Shown here piece after piece: positions 7,642 to 16,783 of a stretch of 39,580 nucleotides of DNA (the first letter of the stretch is position 1; every line of letters begins with the position of its first letter). This stretch comes from Alphaproteobacteria bacterium casp-alpha6 (lineage in GTDB: Bacteria > Pseudomonadota > Alphaproteobacteria > Rhodobacterales > Rhodobacteraceae). Position numbers and translations under genes: made by a program. Below the pieces are notes generated by a model. That model was not told the DNA's origin. It searched no databases and saw only the letters and a list, made by a program, of their open reading frames with translations. The stretch spans positions 1 through 39,580 of the forward strand of contig LFER01000005.1 in NCBI GenBank assembly GCA_001510135.1, given 5' to 3'.

Positions 7642-7675
7642 CGCAATAATATTTCAAAACGCCGCAATAATATTT
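7642..7675. promoter_or_regulatory. twin 13-bp direct repeats, candidate Lrp/AsnC operators
   Basis: CGCAATAATATTT occurs at 7642-7654 and again at 7663-7675, exactly 21 bp apart, which is two helical turns. The second copy extends to GCAATAATATTTGC, an imperfect dyad with an AT core, as is usual for Lrp/AsnC-family sites. They lie 45-78 bases upstream of the regulator start and upstream of trxB. Confidence 0.55.
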
Positions 7676-7802
7676 GCATCTCATCGCGCTACCTTAATTG
7701 TGAAAAGGCTTAAAACTTTTGTCACTCCGGTAAAATCACGGGTTTTACACAGGGCAAGAGTCGCTTATATGAACCCCGAGGTCGTTATTGAAAGTGAGCA
7801 TT

Positions 7803-8744
7803 ATGTCACAAACGCGTCATACCAAAACGCTGATCATCGGGTCGGGTCCTGCGGGATATACAGCCGCTGTTTATGCAAGCCGTGCAATGTTGGAGCCCAT
7901 TCTGGTCCAAGGTATTGAACCAGGTGGTCAGCTTACAACGACGACCGAAGTTGAAAATTGGCCAGGTGACACAGAAGTCCAGGGCCCTGATTTGATGATC
8001 CGTATGGAAGGCCATGCGCGTGCCATGGGTGCAGAGATTGTTTCCGATATTATTTTGGATCTTGACCTGAAAAACCGCCCATTTACCGCCAAAGGGGATA
8101 GCGGAACGATCTACACAGCAGACTCAGTCATTCTCGCTACTGGTGCACGGGCGAAATGGCTTGGGCTTCCTTGCGAGCAAAGATTCAAAGGCTTTGGGGT
8201 CTCTGCCTGCGCCACTTGCGATGGTTTTTTCTACCGTGGACAGGAGCTTGTAATTGTAGGTGGGGGAAATACCGCCGTTGAAGAGGCCCTGTTTCTGACT
8301 AATTTTGCCTCGAAAGTAACGCTTGTACACCGGCGCGATGAACTACGGGCCGAAAAAATCCTGCAGGACCGGCTATTTAAAAACCCCAAAATTGAAACTG
8401 TCTGGTTCCATGAGGTTGTGGAAATTCTCGGAAGCGAAAATCCCCGCGGCGTAGAAGCCGCGCGCGTGAAAAACGTCAAAACCGGCGAACTGACAGATAT
8501 CCCCTGCAAGGGTGTCTTTATTGCCATTGGCCATGCTCCGGCGAGTGAATTGGTGAACAGCGTTTTGGAAACCCATAACGGCGGATACGTCAAAGTAGAG
8601 GCCGGAACAACGCGCACGTCTATTCCTGGAGTCTTTGCCGCGGGAGATTTGACCGATCATGTTTACAGACAGGCGGTCACAAGCGCAGGAATGGGGTGTA
8701 TGGCTGCGTTAGATGCTGAAAAATTCTTGGCTGAAAGCGGTTAA
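7803..8744 (+). CDS. trxB: thioredoxin reductase
   Basis: TrxB uses NADPH and FAD to reduce thioredoxin in the cytosol. The 313-residue protein has the N-terminal FAD-binding GSGPAG at 13-18, the redox-active pair C136-A-T-C139 followed by DG, an NADPH-binding GGGNTAVEEA segment and a C-terminal AAGD FAD motif. The ATG at 7803 is preferred over an in-frame TTG at 7788 because GAAAGTGAG lies a few bases before it and homologues start here. It is divergent from the Lrp-type gene, so it may share that control region. Reduced thioredoxin supplies electrons for sulfate reduction, which fits the sulfate-activation gene downstream. Confidence 0.95.
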   Translation: MSQTRHTKTLIIGSGPAGYTAAVYASRAMLEPILVQGIEPGGQLTTTTEVENWPGDTEVQGPDLMIRMEGHARAMGAEIVSDIILDLDLKNRPFTAKGDSGTIYTADSVILATGARAKWLGLPCEQRFKGFGVSACATCDGFFYRGQELVIVGGGNTAVEEALFLTNFASKVTLVHRRDELRAEKILQDRLFKNPKIETVWFHEVVEILGSENPRGVEAARVKNVKTGELTDIPCKGVFIAIGHAPASELVNSVLETHNGGYVKVEAGTTRTSIPGVFAAGDLTDHVYRQAVTSAGMGCMAALDAEKFLAESG

Positions 8745-8777
8745 GGTGAATGAAAAAATCACAAAAATGTTGAACTC

Positions 8778-8791
8778 TTGATCTTTATCAA
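8778..8791. promoter_or_regulatory. FNR-type box
   Basis: TTGATCTTTATCAA is an exact match to the FNR/FnrL consensus TTGAT-N4-ATCAA. It is centred about 150 bases upstream of the sulfate-activation gene ATG at 8936. A TAGTTT at 8813-8818 would be a -10 box at a spacing fitting a class II activated promoter. The flanking bases extend the dyad to TCTTGAT/ATCAAGA, so a hairpin ending the trxB transcript is the alternative. Confidence 0.5.
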
Positions 8792-8935
8792 GAAAATTCC
8801 GAAATTTAGCCGTAGTTTAGTCAACTTTGGAATATCAAAAGCGCGCAATGCCGTTGTGTGGTGTAAGCGGCCAAGTAAATGGGGCGCCTCAAAGTGCCCC
8901 TTGTTGAAATTATAGCGACTGCGAAAGAAGAGCCG

Positions 8936-10642
8936 ATGTTAGCCAATCTATCTCCCATTCCCGAATTATTTGTCTCCCATGAAAGCGCCCAAAAACTCAA
9001 GGTTGAGGCTGCGGATCTTATCAGCTGGGACCTTACACCACGCCAAATCTGTGATCTAGAACTTCTCATGAACGGGGGTTTTAATCCGCTCAAAGGGTTT
9101 CTCTCAGAAGTGGACTATAACAGCGTTGTTGAAACGATGCGCCTTGAAGACGGGTCATTATGGCCCATGCCCATCACTTTGGATGTGGGAGAAGCCTTTG
9201 CAGAAAAACTCAACATAGGTCAGGATATTGCACTGCGCGACCAAGAAGGCGTGATCCTCGCAACCATGACCGTCACAGATCGCTGGATGCCAGACAAAGC
9301 AAAAGAAGCAAAGCTTGTCTTTGGCGCAGATGATCTTGCCCATCCTGCAGTCAATTATCTGCATAACACGGCAGGTGCGGTGTACCTCGGCGGACCGGTT
9401 GTGGGGATACAACAGCCTATCCATTACGATTTCCGCGCCCGCCGTGACACGCCCAACGAATTGCGGGCCTATTTCCGCAAACTGGGGTGGCGCAAAGTGG
9501 TGGCGTTTCAAACACGGAACCCTCTGCACCGTGCCCATCAGGAACTCACCTTTCGTGCCGCCAAAGAAGCGCAAGCAAACCTGATGATTCATCCTGTTGT
9601 CGGTATGACGAAACCCGGCGATATAGACCATTTCACCCGCGTACGCTGTTATGAGGCTGTTCTGGATAAATATCCAGCCGCCACAACCACGATGTCGCTA
9701 CTAAACCTTGCGATGCGCATGGCAGGCCCGCGCGAAGCAGTTTGGCACGGCTTGATCCGTAAAAACCATGGGTGCACCCATTTCATCATTGGCCGCGATC
9801 ATGCAGGCCCGGGTAAAAATTCCGCGGGAGAGGAGTTTTACGGCCCCTATGATGCTCAGGATCTGTTCCGCACCTACCAAGAAGAGATGGGCATCGAAAT
9901 GATGGATTTCAAACATATGGTCTATGTCCAGGAGCGCGCGCAATACGAACCTGCCGATGAGATTGAAGAAGGCGTGACCGTGCTGAATATTTCAGGGACT
10001 GAATTGCGCCGCCGTCTCTCAGAGGGGCTCGAAATTCCTGAATGGTTCAGCTTTCCCGAAGTGGTGGCAGAATTGCGCAAAACCCGCCCACCTCGGTCAA
10101 AACAGGGCTTTACCGTATTTTTTACAGGCTTTTCAGGGTCTGGAAAATCCACCATTGCAAATGCGTTGATGGTCAAGCTCATGGAAATGGGGGGGCGGCC
10201 AGTCACGCTGCTGGATGGGGATATCGTGCGTAAGAACCTGTCTTCTGAACTGGGTTTTAGCAAAGAGCACCGCGATCTGAACATTCGCCGCATCGGATAT
10301 GTGGCATCCGAGATTACCAAAAATGGCGGTATCGCCATTTGTGCCCCAATCGCACCCTATGCGTCAACGCGCCGTGCAGTGCGCGAAGAAGTCGAACAAT
10401 TTGGCGCCTTTGCCGAAGTCCACGTGGCCACATCTATAGAAGAATGCGAACGTCGCGACCGTAAAGGACTTTATAAATTGGCGCGCGAAGGAAAAATCAA
10501 GGAGTTCACAGGAATTTCTGACCCTTATGATGTGCCGGAAAACCCTGAGCTGCGTGTGGAAACAGAAAATGTGGACGTGGACCACTGCGCCCATCAGGTT
10601 TTGTTAAAGCTGGAAAGCATGGGGCTTATCGCGGCACAATAA
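8936..10642 (+). CDS. bifunctional sulfate adenylyltransferase / adenylylsulfate kinase
   Basis: This 568-residue fusion makes APS from sulfate and ATP, then phosphorylates it to PAPS, the entry to assimilatory sulfate reduction. The N-terminal ATP sulfurylase part (about 1-390) has QTRNPLHRAH near 192-201 and GRDHAG near 286-291. The C-terminal APS kinase part (about 395-568) begins with the P-loop GFSGSGKST and has DGDIVRKNL and the ICAPIAPY block. The single-chain Sat-CysC form is usual in Rhodobacteraceae. The ATG at 8936 follows GAAAGAAGAG; an in-frame ATG at 8879 is less likely. It is monocistronic, with a terminator at 10652-10697. Confidence 0.95.
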   Translation: MLANLSPIPELFVSHESAQKLKVEAADLISWDLTPRQICDLELLMNGGFNPLKGFLSEVDYNSVVETMRLEDGSLWPMPITLDVGEAFAEKLNIGQDIALRDQEGVILATMTVTDRWMPDKAKEAKLVFGADDLAHPAVNYLHNTAGAVYLGGPVVGIQQPIHYDFRARRDTPNELRAYFRKLGWRKVVAFQTRNPLHRAHQELTFRAAKEAQANLMIHPVVGMTKPGDIDHFTRVRCYEAVLDKYPAATTTMSLLNLAMRMAGPREAVWHGLIRKNHGCTHFIIGRDHAGPGKNSAGEEFYGPYDAQDLFRTYQEEMGIEMMDFKHMVYVQERAQYEPADEIEEGVTVLNISGTELRRRLSEGLEIPEWFSFPEVVAELRKTRPPRSKQGFTVFFTGFSGSGKSTIANALMVKLMEMGGRPVTLLDGDIVRKNLSSELGFSKEHRDLNIRRIGYVASEITKNGGIAICAPIAPYASTRRAVREEVEQFGAFAEVHVATSIEECERRDRKGLYKLAREGKIKEFTGISDPYDVPENPELRVETENVDVDHCAHQVLLKLESMGLIAAQ

Positions 10643-10651
10643 CTGATAGAG

Positions 10652-10697
10652 CGACCTCTTGAAGATAGTTCCGCCCTCAAGAGGTCGTTGTGTTTTT
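10652..10697 (+). terminator. Rho-independent terminator of the sulfate-activation gene
   Basis: CGACCTCTTGA (10652-10662) and TCAAGAGGTCG (10677-10687) form a perfect 11-bp stem with a 14-base loop, followed by TTGTGTTTTT. It begins 9 bases after the stop codon. A second short dyad (GTGTTTT/AAAACAC) directly after it could serve the convergent DUF1150 gene. Confidence 0.9.
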
Positions 10698-10741
10698 AAA
10701 ACACGCAACGCAAGATGACGTGGCCCCTCAAGCCAATCTTT

Positions 10742-10969
10742 CTAATGCACTGTCACAGGCGAAAGATCATTTTGCCTTGCCAAAACAAAGGCCATATCGC
10801 GTTTTTCAACTATGGCAAGCCGTTCACCATTTGAATTATGGACCGCATAAAGCAAGGCTTCTTTCGGAAGTTGGGCACGAATGTCGTCCGGAAGATCATT
10901 GGCTTCAACAGAGCGGACATAGACGATGCGATCCTCTTTACCGTTAAATGCGTTATCTTTATCTGACAT
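10742..10969 (-). CDS. DUF1150 family protein
   Basis: The 75-residue product matches DUF1150, a small alphaproteobacterial family of unknown function usually found beside a small heat-shock protein gene. It contains the conserved-looking IVYVRSVEANDLPD segment (15-28) and a C-terminal LYAVHNSNGERLAIVEKRD segment. It has no membrane segment or signal peptide. Start ATG 10969 lies only 4 bases after the hsp20 stop, and its GAGAGG ribosome site is inside the end of hsp20, so the two genes are co-transcribed and probably translationally coupled. A stress role is inferred from linkage alone. Confidence 0.85.
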   Translation of the reverse strand: MSDKDNAFNGKEDRIVYVRSVEANDLPDDIRAQLPKEALLYAVHNSNGERLAIVEKRDMAFVLARQNDLSPVTVH

Positions 10970-10973
10970 TGCT

Positions 10974-11387
10974 CTAACCTCTCTTGATTTTAATTGTCTG
11001 AACAACCGTTTCTGGCAGGTTTTGTATAAGATCCACATGCAACAGGCCATTTTTGATAATGGCATCTCCGACATCAACACCTTCTGCCAAGACAAAGGAG
11101 CGTTGAAATTGCCGTGCGGCAATTCCTCGATGCAGAAAAATGCGATCCGCCGCATCGTCCCTTTGACGCCCTTTGATCACGAGCTGTCGGTCCTCCACCG
11201 TAATTGAAAGATCATTCTCGGAAAATCCGGCGACAGCCAGTGTAATTCGGTAGGAACGTTGCGAGGTCTGCTCAATATTAAAGGGGGGATACCCTTCGTT
11301 ACCGGACTTTGCCGTTCGCTCCAAAAGTCGTTCAAGCTGTTCAAAGCCAAGCATATGCGGGTAAGCACCCAAAGATAGTTTTGTCAT
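10974..11387 (-). CDS. small heat-shock protein, Hsp20 / IbpA family
   Basis: This 137-residue alpha-crystallin-type chaperone binds unfolding proteins without ATP. The alpha-crystallin domain spans about residues 35-125, with YRITLAVAGFSENDLSI in its first half and the IbpA-like HRGIAARQFQRSFVLAEGV block, and ends in a short C-terminal tail. The N-terminal region (MTKLSLGAYPHMLGFEQLERLLE) also looks like IbpA. A sigma-32-type promoter lies at 11451-11479. It is the first gene of a two-gene operon with DUF1150. Length and motifs fit the family well. Confidence 0.93.
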   Translation of the reverse strand: MTKLSLGAYPHMLGFEQLERLLERTAKSGNEGYPPFNIEQTSQRSYRITLAVAGFSENDLSITVEDRQLVIKGRQRDDAADRIFLHRGIAARQFQRSFVLAEGVDVGDAIIKNGLLHVDLIQNLPETVVQTIKIKRG

Positions 11388-11450
11388 GACACGCCCTTTG
11401 CAAAAGCGACAGTGTTTCGATAAATGGCCCCTAAAGGCAGCCTGTGACAG

Positions 11451-11479
11451 ATATGGGAAACACTTATTGAAAACTCAAG
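11451..11479 (-). promoter_or_regulatory. sigma-32 (RpoH) type promoter for hsp20
   Basis: On the minus strand CTTGAG (11479-11474) is followed after 16 bases by CCCATAT (11457-11451). This matches the alphaproteobacterial heat-shock pattern of CTTG, a spacer of 17-18 bases, then C(C/T)TATnT with small deviations. It lies about 65 bases upstream of the hsp20 start. Confidence 0.65.
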
Positions 11480-11535
11480 TCTTTTCAGAAGTTTTTGATT
11501 AGGATAAACTTAAAATGTGAACAGGACGGAACGGG

Positions 11536-11760
11536 ATGGACGCTTCATTCGACGGATCAATGGACCGCAGCGAAATTCTTCGCCTTGAACTTGAAGTTTT
11601 GCGGGGTGAACACCGTGATCTTGATGATGCCATTTCTGCTTTGCAGGAAAAAGCGGGGGCAGATAGGCTAACGATCCAGCGCCTGAAAAAACGCAAATTG
11701 CTTCTTAAAGATAAAATTGCGCATCTAGAGGATCAAATTACCCCGGACATTATTGCCTAA
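11536..11760 (+). CDS. YdcH family protein (DUF465)
   Basis: The 74-residue product matches the small YdcH/DUF465 family of unknown function. It is almost entirely helical with a heptad-like pattern: LRLELEVLRGEHRDLDDAI around 16-34, then a basic stretch LKKRKLLLKDKIAHLEDQI at 50-68 typical of the family's C-terminus. It is divergent from hsp20 and precedes purE by 47 bases, so it may share a transcript with the purine genes. The ATG at 11536 follows GGAACGGG. Confidence 0.82.
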   Translation: MDASFDGSMDRSEILRLELEVLRGEHRDLDDAISALQEKAGADRLTIQRLKKRKLLLKDKIAHLEDQITPDIIA

Positions 11761-11807
11761 CTCTAGGCAAATTCATATAACGCCCTCCTTAGGTGAAGGA
11801 CTTAGAT

Positions 11808-12296
11808 ATGGCTCAGGTACAGGTTGGAATTATTATGGGCAGTCAATCTGACTGGCCCACTCTGCGCGAAGCGGCAGAGGTCCTTGACGAACTGGGTGTC
11901 TCTTATGAAACAAAAATTGTTTCTGCCCATCGTACACCGGACCGGTTATGGGACTATGGCAAAACCGCTGTGGAGCGGGGTCTTCAGGTCATAATCGCGG
12001 GCGCTGGAGGGGCTGCGCATCTTCCAGGTATGATGGCCTCCAAAACACGTGTTCCGGTTATCGGGGTACCAGTGAAAACAGATGCGCTTTCAGGGGTGGA
12101 CAGTCTGTATTCCATATTGCAAATGCCCCGCGGATATCCCGTGGCAACGATGGCCATCGGCGCTGCAGGGGCTAAAAATGCCGGCCTGCTGGCAGCGGGA
12201 ATATTGGCATTGCAAGACAGTACGCTCGCCCAGCGGCTGGACGCATGGCGCAACGCCTTGAGTGCCTCCATTGCAGAAGAGCCAAGCAATGACTGA
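11808..12296 (+). CDS. purE: N5-carboxyaminoimidazole ribonucleotide mutase
   Basis: Class I PurE converts N5-CAIR to CAIR in purine synthesis, using the product of the adjacent purK. The 162-residue protein has MGSQSDW near its N-terminus, SAHRTPDRL and the substrate-loop [13 protein letters not shown]. The ATG at 11808 follows GAAGGA; an in-frame GTG at 11793 is possible but has no clear ribosome site. The gene overlaps purK by 8 bases, consistent with coupled expression of consecutive enzymes. Confidence 0.95.
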   Translation: MAQVQVGIIMGSQSDWPTLREAAEVLDELGVSYETKIVSAHRTPDRLWDYGKTAVERGLQVIIAGAGGAAHLPGMMASKTRVPVIGVPVKTDALSGVDSLYSILQMPRGYPVATMAIGAAGAKNAGLLAAGILALQDSTLAQRLDAWRNALSASIAEEPSND

Positions 12297-13362
12297 CCCC
12301 TTAAAAACCGGAGATGTGATCGGTATTTTGGGCGGCGGTCAATTGGGGCGCATGTTGTCCGTGGCTGCATCACGGTTAGGGTTGCGGACCCATATTTTTG
12401 AACCCGCCCCCAATCCCCCCGCGGCTGACGTCGCCCATCGAGTTACAACCGCATCTTATGACGATGAACGTGCATTGGTCGACTTTGCCAAATCCGTCAA
12501 TGTGGTAACTTATGAATTTGAAAATATCCCCACCTCTGCGCTGGATATTCTGGAGCAACATAGGGTTATCCGGCCGGGACGCGAAGCGCTGCGGGTGTCG
12601 CAAGATCGTTTGATCGAAAAAACCTTTCTTAATGAATTGGGCCTGACTACAGCACCTTTTGTTGCGGTAAATTCGGTGGACAGCTTGGCCAAGGCAATGA
12701 CCGACATTGGAACGCCAGCCATTTTAAAAACCCGCCGCTTTGGCTACGACGGAAAGGGCCAGCTGCGTTTGGGCGTTGCTTCTGACCCATCCGAAGTCTG
12801 GCAACAGTTTGAAGGGCAAGAGACGGTTCTCGAAGGATTTGTGGATTTTTCACATGAAGTCTCTGTCATCGGAGCGCGCAGCATTGGCGGAGATATCGCC
12901 TGTTTTGATCCAGGTGAAAACGTCCATCAAAACGGCATTTTGCACACCACCACCCTTCCTGCGCGTCTGAGTGCATCTCAACGCACCGACGCGATTTTGC
13001 TGACTGCCAAGATCATGAACGCGCTTGACTACATAGGGGTCATGGGGGTTGAGCTTTTTGTGACGGCAAGCGGCCTGATCGTGAATGAAATCGCACCGCG
13101 CGTACACAATTCCGGACATTGGACACAAAACGGCTGCGCAGTCGATCAATTCGAACAACATATCCGCGCTGTCGCCCAATGGCCCCTTGGGGATGGATCG
13201 CGCCACAGCAATGTAGTTATGGAAAATCTGATCGGTGATGATATTGAACGGGCAGAGACATTATCCAAAGCCCCCCATGTCGCGCTGCATCTCTATGGCA
13301 AAACCGAAGTAAAACCGGGTCGTAAGATGGGGCATTTTAACCGGATCAGTGCCAAAGATTAG
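12289..13362 (+). CDS. purK: 5-(carboxyamino)imidazole ribonucleotide synthase
   Basis: PurK is an ATP-grasp enzyme that carboxylates AIR with bicarbonate to give N5-CAIR. The 357-residue protein starts with the [11 protein letters not shown] nucleotide-fold motif (about 9-19), has the ATP-grasp glycine loop [12 protein letters not shown] near 144-155 and the metal-ligand [14 protein letters not shown] block near 266-279. The ATG at 12289 lies within the end of purE. Its TAG stop interlocks with the TAA stop of phnM on the other strand through the four bases TTAG at 13359-13362. Confidence 0.95.
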   Translation: MTDPLKTGDVIGILGGGQLGRMLSVAASRLGLRTHIFEPAPNPPAADVAHRVTTASYDDERALVDFAKSVNVVTYEFENIPTSALDILEQHRVIRPGREALRVSQDRLIEKTFLNELGLTTAPFVAVNSVDSLAKAMTDIGTPAILKTRRFGYDGKGQLRLGVASDPSEVWQQFEGQETVLEGFVDFSHEVSVIGARSIGGDIACFDPGENVHQNGILHTTTLPARLSASQRTDAILLTAKIMNALDYIGVMGVELFVTASGLIVNEIAPRVHNSGHWTQNGCAVDQFEQHIRAVAQWPLGDGSRHSNVVMENLIGDDIERAETLSKAPHVALHLYGKTEVKPGRKMGHFNRISAKD

Positions 13363-14498
13363 GCCCGTGTCATTAATCGTTCTGCCAAATCACCGCTCAG
13401 AAAAGTGGGAATTCCCTCGGCAAATGTGCCTCTGAGTGCGCCAGTGCGCGCCTCTAGAATTACAAAATCAGCCCGTTTGCCGATGGCGAGCGTTCCACGA
13501 TCCTCCAATCCGAGGATCTTAGCAGGGTGTTTGGAAATAAGCGCCCAGGCCGCAGCCAAGCCCATTTTGGGAGCCAATTGAAGTGCCGCAAGACGCAGTG
13601 CGGGATAGTGGTAGTCAGAGGCGAGCGCAGAACACAGACCCGCCTCGATCAGCGATAATGCGCTGATATTTTCTTTGTGTGATCCCCCACGGATCAGGTT
13701 GGGGGCCCCCATGATCACGGCGCTTCCTTCGTGATGAGCCTCTTTCGCGGCTTCCAGAGTTTCTGGAAATTCTGATATCCCAACACCAAGCGCGTGCCAA
13801 TCTTGCCGCTGCTGTGCAGTGGCGTCATCGTGGCTTCCTAGAATGACATCTGCCCCAAGCGCATTGATCAAATCTGGAAGCCGCCTTTGCACCACCGCAG
13901 AGGCCGCATGTAAGTGTAGAAGATAGGCCAAATGATCCTCTGGGCTACGTCCTGACTTCAATGCCTGTCCAGTGAGGCGGGGCGGTTTTTTCCCAGCTTC
14001 AAGTTCCTTATGGGGAAGATGATCGTTAAAAACCACATAGGGGATTTTATGCATATGGCACAAATCAACCACAGTGTCATAGTGATCCACCATATGGGTT
14101 TCCACGCGCAATTGCGCCAGCATCGTCGTTGCAACCCTGGGGGCAAAAAGGTCCAGTTCCCTTAAAAATCTCTTGGCAAAAGCAGGGCCCCGCATGCCAT
14201 CTTCCCAGCTGTAAAACTGCGCCAAAACAGCTGTTGTAATGCCATTGGCAGACAGTTCGTTATGGGTGGCCTCCAGCCCATTTTGCAAATCCTTAACCGC
14301 GCCACGGCGGGGGGCAAGATGGCGTTCAAATCCGTCACCATGAAGATCAACAATCCCCGGCAAAACCATGAAACCTTGAAGGTCAAAGGTGATCTTAGCT
14401 TGGGACTGTGACACCCGAGTGTCATCAACATTCAATGGATGTTTCGCAAGCCCATCTGGAAATAGAACTTCCGCGTTGATGAAGGAAAAGCTGTTCAT
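13359..14498 (-). CDS. phnM: alpha-D-ribose 1-methylphosphonate 5-triphosphate diphosphatase (PhnM)
   Basis: This 379-residue amidohydrolase matches PhnM, the C-P lyase pathway enzyme that removes pyrophosphate from the ribose-triphosphate intermediate. Visible motifs are the metal-binding H53-G-D55 in VDLHGDGFERH (E. coli PhnM has HTD), GSHDDAT, GAPNLIRGGSH and SDYHYP, then KHPAKILGL and GKRADFVI in the C-terminal part. No other phn gene lies in the window, so it is an orphan here, with the rest of the pathway either elsewhere or absent. It may then act on another nucleoside-triphosphate-like substrate; that is inference. A ribosome site is not obvious before ATG 14498. Confidence 0.9.
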   Translation of the reverse strand: MNSFSFINAEVLFPDGLAKHPLNVDDTRVSQSQAKITFDLQGFMVLPGIVDLHGDGFERHLAPRRGAVKDLQNGLEATHNELSANGITTAVLAQFYSWEDGMRGPAFAKRFLRELDLFAPRVATTMLAQLRVETHMVDHYDTVVDLCHMHKIPYVVFNDHLPHKELEAGKKPPRLTGQALKSGRSPEDHLAYLLHLHAASAVVQRRLPDLINALGADVILGSHDDATAQQRQDWHALGVGISEFPETLEAAKEAHHEGSAVIMGAPNLIRGGSHKENISALSLIEAGLCSALASDYHYPALRLAALQLAPKMGLAAAWALISKHPAKILGLEDRGTLAIGKRADFVILEARTGALRGTFAEGIPTFLSGDLAERLMTRA

Positions 14499-14570
14499 AT
14501 CAAAAAACGCTCACTCAAACTCACTCAGCCCTCAGAGTTCAAAACCTTATCAGACAACTTTGCAAATACA

Positions 14571-14598
14571 AAAGGCCGCCCGAATAGAGCGGCCTTTC
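14571..14598 (-). terminator. Rho-independent terminator of groESL
   Basis: Bases 14571-14579 (AAAGGCCGC) and 14589-14597 (GCGGCCTTT) form a perfect 9-bp stem with a 9-base loop. On the minus strand the stem is followed by TTTTGTATTT, about 20 bases after the groEL stop. Confidence 0.85.
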
Positions 14599-14619
14599 TT
14601 AACGTCAAAGCGTTTGAGC

Positions 14620-16281
<1,662 letters not shown>

Positions 16282-16311
16282 CTAATTAAATTTCGTTAAA
16301 GATCGGGCGAC

Positions 16312-16599
16312 TTAGGCGATGATGCCTAGGATGTCGCTTTCTTTCATGATCAACAGCTCTTCACCACCTACGGTGACTTCTGTGCCTGACCATTTACCGA
16401 AAAGGATCTTATCCCCTTCACTAACAGCCATTTCGATGAGCTCGCCGCTGTCTTTGCGCGCACCAGCGCCGCAAGCAACAACAACGCCCTCAGCGGGCTT
16501 TTCTTTTGCACTATCGGGTATGATCAATCCACCGGCAGTTTTATCATCGCTTTCTACGCGACGTACCAGCACACGGTCATGAAGCGGTTTCAATGCCAT
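16312..16599 (-). CDS. groES: co-chaperonin GroES
   Basis: The 95-residue small chaperonin subunit caps the GroEL ring. It starts [16 protein letters not shown], carries the mobile loop (about residues 17-33, [17 protein letters not shown]) and ends with the usual ESDILGII segment. A GGAG ribosome site precedes the ATG at 16599. It is the first gene of the groESL operon, behind a CIRCE operator and a strong sigma-70 promoter. Confidence 0.98.
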   Translation of the reverse strand: MALKPLHDRVLVRRVESDDKTAGGLIIPDSAKEKPAEGVVVACGAGARKDSGELIEMAVSEGDKILFGKWSGTEVTVGGEELLIMKESDILGIIA

Positions 16600-16650
16600 T
16601 CTTAAGGCTCCTTACGCTCAAAAATTAACAGATATCCTTCAGAGAAGGAA

Positions 16651-16677
16651 TTAGCACTCATTCGTACTGAGTGATAA
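16651..16677. promoter_or_regulatory. CIRCE operator (HrcA binding site)
   Basis: TTAGCACTC (16651-16659), 9 bases, and GAGTGATAA (16669-16677) match the CIRCE consensus TTAGCACTC-N9-GAGTGCTAA with one mismatch. It lies directly downstream of the groES -10 box, at the expected transcript start, so repression by HrcA is very likely. Confidence 0.93.
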
Positions 16678-16684
16678 CGACGTG

Positions 16685-16713
16685 TATGTATGGATGTGTT
16701 CGACGCGAGTCAA
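16685..16713 (-). promoter_or_regulatory. sigma-70 promoter of groESL
   Basis: On the minus strand TTGACT (16713-16708), a 17-base spacer and TACATA (16690-16685) form a near-consensus promoter. The transcript start should fall in or next to the CIRCE element. Confidence 0.8.
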
Positions 16714-16783
16714 CAGGAGCTTTGATATTTTTTGCCTTTCGGGCGGGAAATAAATTTCAACCTCTTATGCATTGATGTGGCGC

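Noticed and set aside
8760..8800. trxB terminator reading of the TCTTGAT/ATCAAGA dyad
   Set aside because: The stem is short and AT-rich without a T-tract, so the FNR reading is preferred, though both remain possible.
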